Shown: positions 61,873-64,000 of the stretch, piece by piece
How positions within the stretch are numbered: the first letter of the stretch is position 1
Layout of the letters: each line of letters opens with the position of its first letter
From: Stenotrophomonas chelatiphaga
GTDB taxonomy: Bacteria > Pseudomonadota > Gammaproteobacteria > Xanthomonadales > Xanthomonadaceae
Length of the DNA: 64,000 nucleotides
Assembly: GCF_001431535.1 (NCBI RefSeq)
Contig: NZ_LDJK01000005.1
Coordinates: 62,001 to 126,000, forward strand
Direction of reading: 5' to 3'
Notes under the pieces: generated by a model
What the model saw: only the letters and a program-made list of their open reading frames with translations
Databases searched by the model: none
Told to the model about the DNA's origin: nothing
Position numbers and translations under genes: made by a program

Positions 61873-62601
61873 TCAGGCGACGGCGGCCTCTTCCTGCTTC
61901 GGGCCATCCCACAGCGCGTGGCCGGCCTTCTTGCGCAGGCGCTCCAGGCGCGCGGCGTGGGCTTCCAGTTCCGATGCGGTGGCCTGCACGCGCGGGCGCG
62001 GCAACAGCTTGGCCGGGTCGAACCCCGCCAGCGCCAGCGCCGCCGCACTGCCCTCTTCGCCCAGGTCGAAACCGAGGTCGTCCTGGCCGGAGGTCAGCGC
62101 GATATACACATCGCCGAGGATCTGCGCATCGAGCAGCGCGCCGTGCAGCTGGCGGTGCGAATTGTCCACGCCCAGCCGCTTGCACAGCGCATCCAGCGAA
62201 TTGCGCTGGCCGGGGAAGCGCTCGCGCGCCAGCGCCAGCGTATCCACCACGGTGCAGCGGTCGGTGATCTTGCCGAACTGCGGCCCCAGCTTGGACAGTT
62301 CGTTGTCCAGGAAGCCCAGGTCGAAGGCCGCGTTGTGGATGATCAGCTCGGCGCCGTCGATGAAGGCCAGGAAGGCTTCGGCCACCTGCGCGAAGTCCGG
62401 CTTGTCGGCCAGGAAATCCAGGGTCAGCCCGGTGACTTCCTGCGCGCCGGGTTCGAAGTCGACGTCCGGCTTGAGATATTGGTGGTAATGGTTGCCACTG
62501 GGGCGGCGCTTGAACAGCTCCACGCAGCCGATTTCAACGACGCGGTTGCCTTTCTGCCAGGCCAGGCCAGTGGTTTCGGTATCCAGGATGATCTGACGCA
62601 T
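61873..62601 (-). CDS. dnaQ: DNA polymerase III epsilon subunit (proofreading exonuclease)
   Basis: A 242-residue DEDD exonuclease. Exo I IILDTETTGL; Exo II IIHNAAFDLGFLD; Exo III HGALLDAQILGDVYIAL. It proofreads for the replicative polymerase and binds theta/alpha. It follows rnhA by four bases; ATG 62601. Classic dnaQ-rnhA pair, here in the same direction rather than divergent as in E. coli. Confidence 0.97.
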   Translation of the reverse strand: MRQIILDTETTGLAWQKGNRVVEIGCVELFKRRPSGNHYHQYLKPDVDFEPGAQEVTGLTLDFLADKPDFAQVAEAFLAFIDGAELIIHNAAFDLGFLDNELSKLGPQFGKITDRCTVVDTLALARERFPGQRNSLDALCKRLGVDNSHRQLHGALLDAQILGDVYIALTSGQDDLGFDLGEEGSAAALALAGFDPAKLLPRPRVQATASELEAHAARLERLRKKAGHALWDGPKQEEAAVA

Positions 62602-62605
62602 GGGC

Positions 62606-63061
62606 TCAGTTTACCGCCATGCCGGTGTCGCGCACCCGGGTGGCCGCTTCACGCGCCAGCACGTCCACGCGTTCGTTGTCCGGGTCGCCGGAGTGGCCCT
62701 TCACCCAGCGCCAGTCGATCTGGTGGCGCAGGGTCGCCGCGTGCAGGCGCTCCCACAGTTCGCGGTTCTTCACCGGCGAACCGCCGGCGGTCTTCCAGTT
62801 CTTGCGGATCCAGCCGGGCAGCCACTCGGTCAGGCCCTGGCGCACGTACTGCGAATCGGTGAAGAGCACGATCTGGCAGGGTTCGCTCAGCGCTTCCAGG
62901 CCGGAAATGGCAGCCATCAACTCCATCCGGTTGTTGGTGGTGTTGGGCTCGCCGCCGCTCAGTTCGCGTTCGTGCGCCTTGTAGCGCAGCAGGGCCGCCC
63001 AGCCGCCCGGGCCAGGGTTACCGAGGCAGGAGCCGTCGGTGTGTACTTCAATGGTTTTCAT
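62606..63061 (-). CDS. rnhA: Ribonuclease HI
   Basis: A 151-residue RNase [17 protein letters not shown] with Asp10, [10 protein letters not shown] with Glu48, LFTDSQYV with Asp70, [14 protein letters not shown] with His and Asp. It removes RNA from RNA-DNA hybrids. Overlaps the methyltransferase gene by 14 bases. Confidence 0.97.
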   Translation of the reverse strand: MKTIEVHTDGSCLGNPGPGGWAALLRYKAHERELSGGEPNTTNNRMELMAAISGLEALSEPCQIVLFTDSQYVRQGLTEWLPGWIRKNWKTAGGSPVKNRELWERLHAATLRHQIDWRWVKGHSGDPDNERVDVLAREAATRVRDTGMAVN

Positions 63062-63728
63062 GCGTTTCCAGGATCGAACGGGTCATGCCGGGGGTGGCGA
63101 TCGGCCCCTGCCAGCGTACCTTCAGGGGCGTGGGCCCCGGCAAGGCAAACGTGCGCTTTTCGGCGCTGAACAGACACGCCGCGCGCAGCGGCGCCATTGT
63201 GCCGCCGCCAGCGCCGGACGGCCACAGCGGGCCGATGTAACGGGTGGGCCCGCATTCCAGGCCGACCCGCTCCAGCAGCTGGCGCAGGCGCTGCGGGGTG
63301 CGCACCACCATGCCATGCCGCCGCCATTGGGTGCGGTAGGGGCTGAACGGGTTGAGGCTGCTCAGGAACAGCTTGCCGCCGGGCATCAGCACGCGATCAC
63401 ACTCGGCCAGCAGCAGCGCCGCATCGGCAGCGGTCACGTGCTGCAGCACGATGGCGTGGACGCTTTCATTGGGCAGCGGCAACGGCAGCGCGCAGCGCGC
63501 TTCACCGGCATACCCGGTGCCGTCGCGGTACAGCCGCAGGCCACGCCCGCCCAGCGCCGCGCCCTGCAGCCAACGCGGGCTGGGGCTGATCCACAACCAC
63601 GGCTGCGCGGGCAGTCCGGCCAGCTGCGGCAGCAGCAGCTGCTGCTCCAGCTGATACAGCAGCTGCGCCGGTTCGCTGTCGAACCACGTTTCGGGTGTCG
63701 CTTGACGGAGGCTCTGCAGCGCGGGCAT
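63048..63728 (-). CDS. SAM-dependent methyltransferase
   Basis: A 226-residue methyltransferase of the type usually found upstream of rnhA-dnaQ in gamma-proteobacteria. [30 protein letters not shown] and [18 protein letters not shown] fit a class I fold, although the G-rich motif I is degenerate, so activity is not certain. It is co-transcribed with rnhA (14-base overlap). Confidence 0.82.
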   Translation of the reverse strand: MPALQSLRQATPETWFDSEPAQLLYQLEQQLLLPQLAGLPAQPWLWISPSPRWLQGAALGGRGLRLYRDGTGYAGEARCALPLPLPNESVHAIVLQHVTAADAALLLAECDRVLMPGGKLFLSSLNPFSPYRTQWRRHGMVVRTPQRLRQLLERVGLECGPTRYIGPLWPSGAGGGTMAPLRAACLFSAEKRTFALPGPTPLKVRWQGPIATPGMTRSILETHENH

Positions 63729-63739
63729 GGTCCGATTCT

Positions 63740-64000
63740 ATGCGACTCACTGCCCTGCCCGCATTGGCGGACAATTACATCTGGTGCCTGGCCGGCGACG
63801 ACGGCGCGGCCGTGGTCGTCGATCCCGGCGATGCTGCGCCGGTGCTGGCTGCGGTCGAGGCCGGACTGCGGCCACAGGCGATCCTGCTCACCCACCACCA
63901 CGATGACCACATCGGCGGTGTCAGCGCGCTGCAGGCGCGTTTTCCCGGCATCAGGGTGATTGCGCCAGAGGAACCGCGCATTCCGATGGCGACCGAGCGC
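63740..64000 (+). CDS. gloB: Hydroxyacylglutathione hydrolase (glyoxalase II), cut by window edge
   Basis: N-terminal 87 codons from ATG 63740: [21 protein letters not shown], then [12 protein letters not shown] and the metal motif [12 protein letters not shown]. This order is characteristic of GloB, which hydrolyses S-lactoylglutathione to lactate. The C-terminal part is beyond the window. It is divergent from the methyltransferase/rnhA/dnaQ genes, again the usual order. Confidence 0.93.
   Translation, partial: MRLTALPALADNYIWCLAGDDGAAVVVDPGDAAPVLAAVEAGLRPQAILLTHHHDDHIGGVSALQARFPGIRVIAPEEPRIPMATER

Overview
The window looks like chromosomal DNA of a gamma-proteobacterium of the Xanthomonadaceae, most probably a Stenotrophomonas. 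The main reasons are the high GC content and the many short palindromic repeats that begin with GTAG and have a GCCGAGCATGGCTCGGC or GACGGCCGCTGGCCGTC core. These match what is known as the SMAG family of REP elements in S. maltophilia. The chromosomal blocks also fit this family: fabF-pabB-mltG-tmk-holB-pilZ, dnaX-ybaB-recR, and kdkA beside a heptosyltransferase. All names are from reading the sequence; no database search was run.

Layout. 1-10.6 kb: an exported lipoprotein (cut by the window edge) coupled to a DUF4105/Lnb-like membrane protein, a GFA-type zinc protein, an RND efflux pair (membrane-fusion lipoprotein plus pump) divergent from an OmpR-type two-component system, and a PepSY membrane protein with a small membrane partner. 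10.8-20.6 kb: accessory metabolism, with two tandem paralogous methyltransferases, LysR regulators, SDR enzymes, alpha/beta hydrolases, a VOC protein and YbjQ. 20.7-31.7 kb: the most variable part. It holds exported proteins of unknown function, a trypsin-like protease, a 5'-truncated gene, a Phd-Zeta toxin-antitoxin pair, an HI1420-type antidote regulator coupled to an unknown partner, a DASS-type transporter, a BLUF blue-light receptor and a HigBA-type pair, ending at tRNA-Val(CAC).

32-43.4 kb (minus strand): a core block, read right to left as yceD, rpmF, fabH, a kinase-like gene, fabD, fabG, acpP, fabF, pabB, mltG, tmk, holB, pilZ. It supplies fatty-acid synthesis, p-aminobenzoate synthesis, septum/peptidoglycan processing, dTMP kinase and the polymerase clamp loader. 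plsX is not at its usual place between rpmF and fabH. 43.5-50.4 kb: Maf/YceF, a large GT39 glycosyltransferase, then the coupled MoxR-DUF58-TgpA-Slp operon. 50.6-54.2 kb: HIT, recR, ybaB, dnaX and tRNA-Ser(GGA).

54.3-64 kb: small lipoprotein, DUF1543, a quinone-reductase/TetR pair with a strong operator, a Gdx-type guanidinium exporter preceded by what looks like a guanidine-II (mini-ykkC) riboswitch, SRP RNA (ffs), an MBL-fold protein, kdkA, a GT9 heptosyltransferase, DUF6165, tRNA-Ser(CGA), a PP2C phosphatase, dnaQ, rnhA, a methyltransferase and the start of gloB.

The observations most worth a second look are: (1) both tRNA-Ser genes are followed by a similar trailer containing a hairpin whose stem changes are compensatory; (2) the Phd-Zeta pair; (3) the HI1420-type regulator with a non-canonical partner; (4) the guanidine-II riboswitch candidate; (5) the BLUF protein with Leu in place of the usual Met of the Trp-x-Met motif; (6) the DUF4105/lipoprotein pair.
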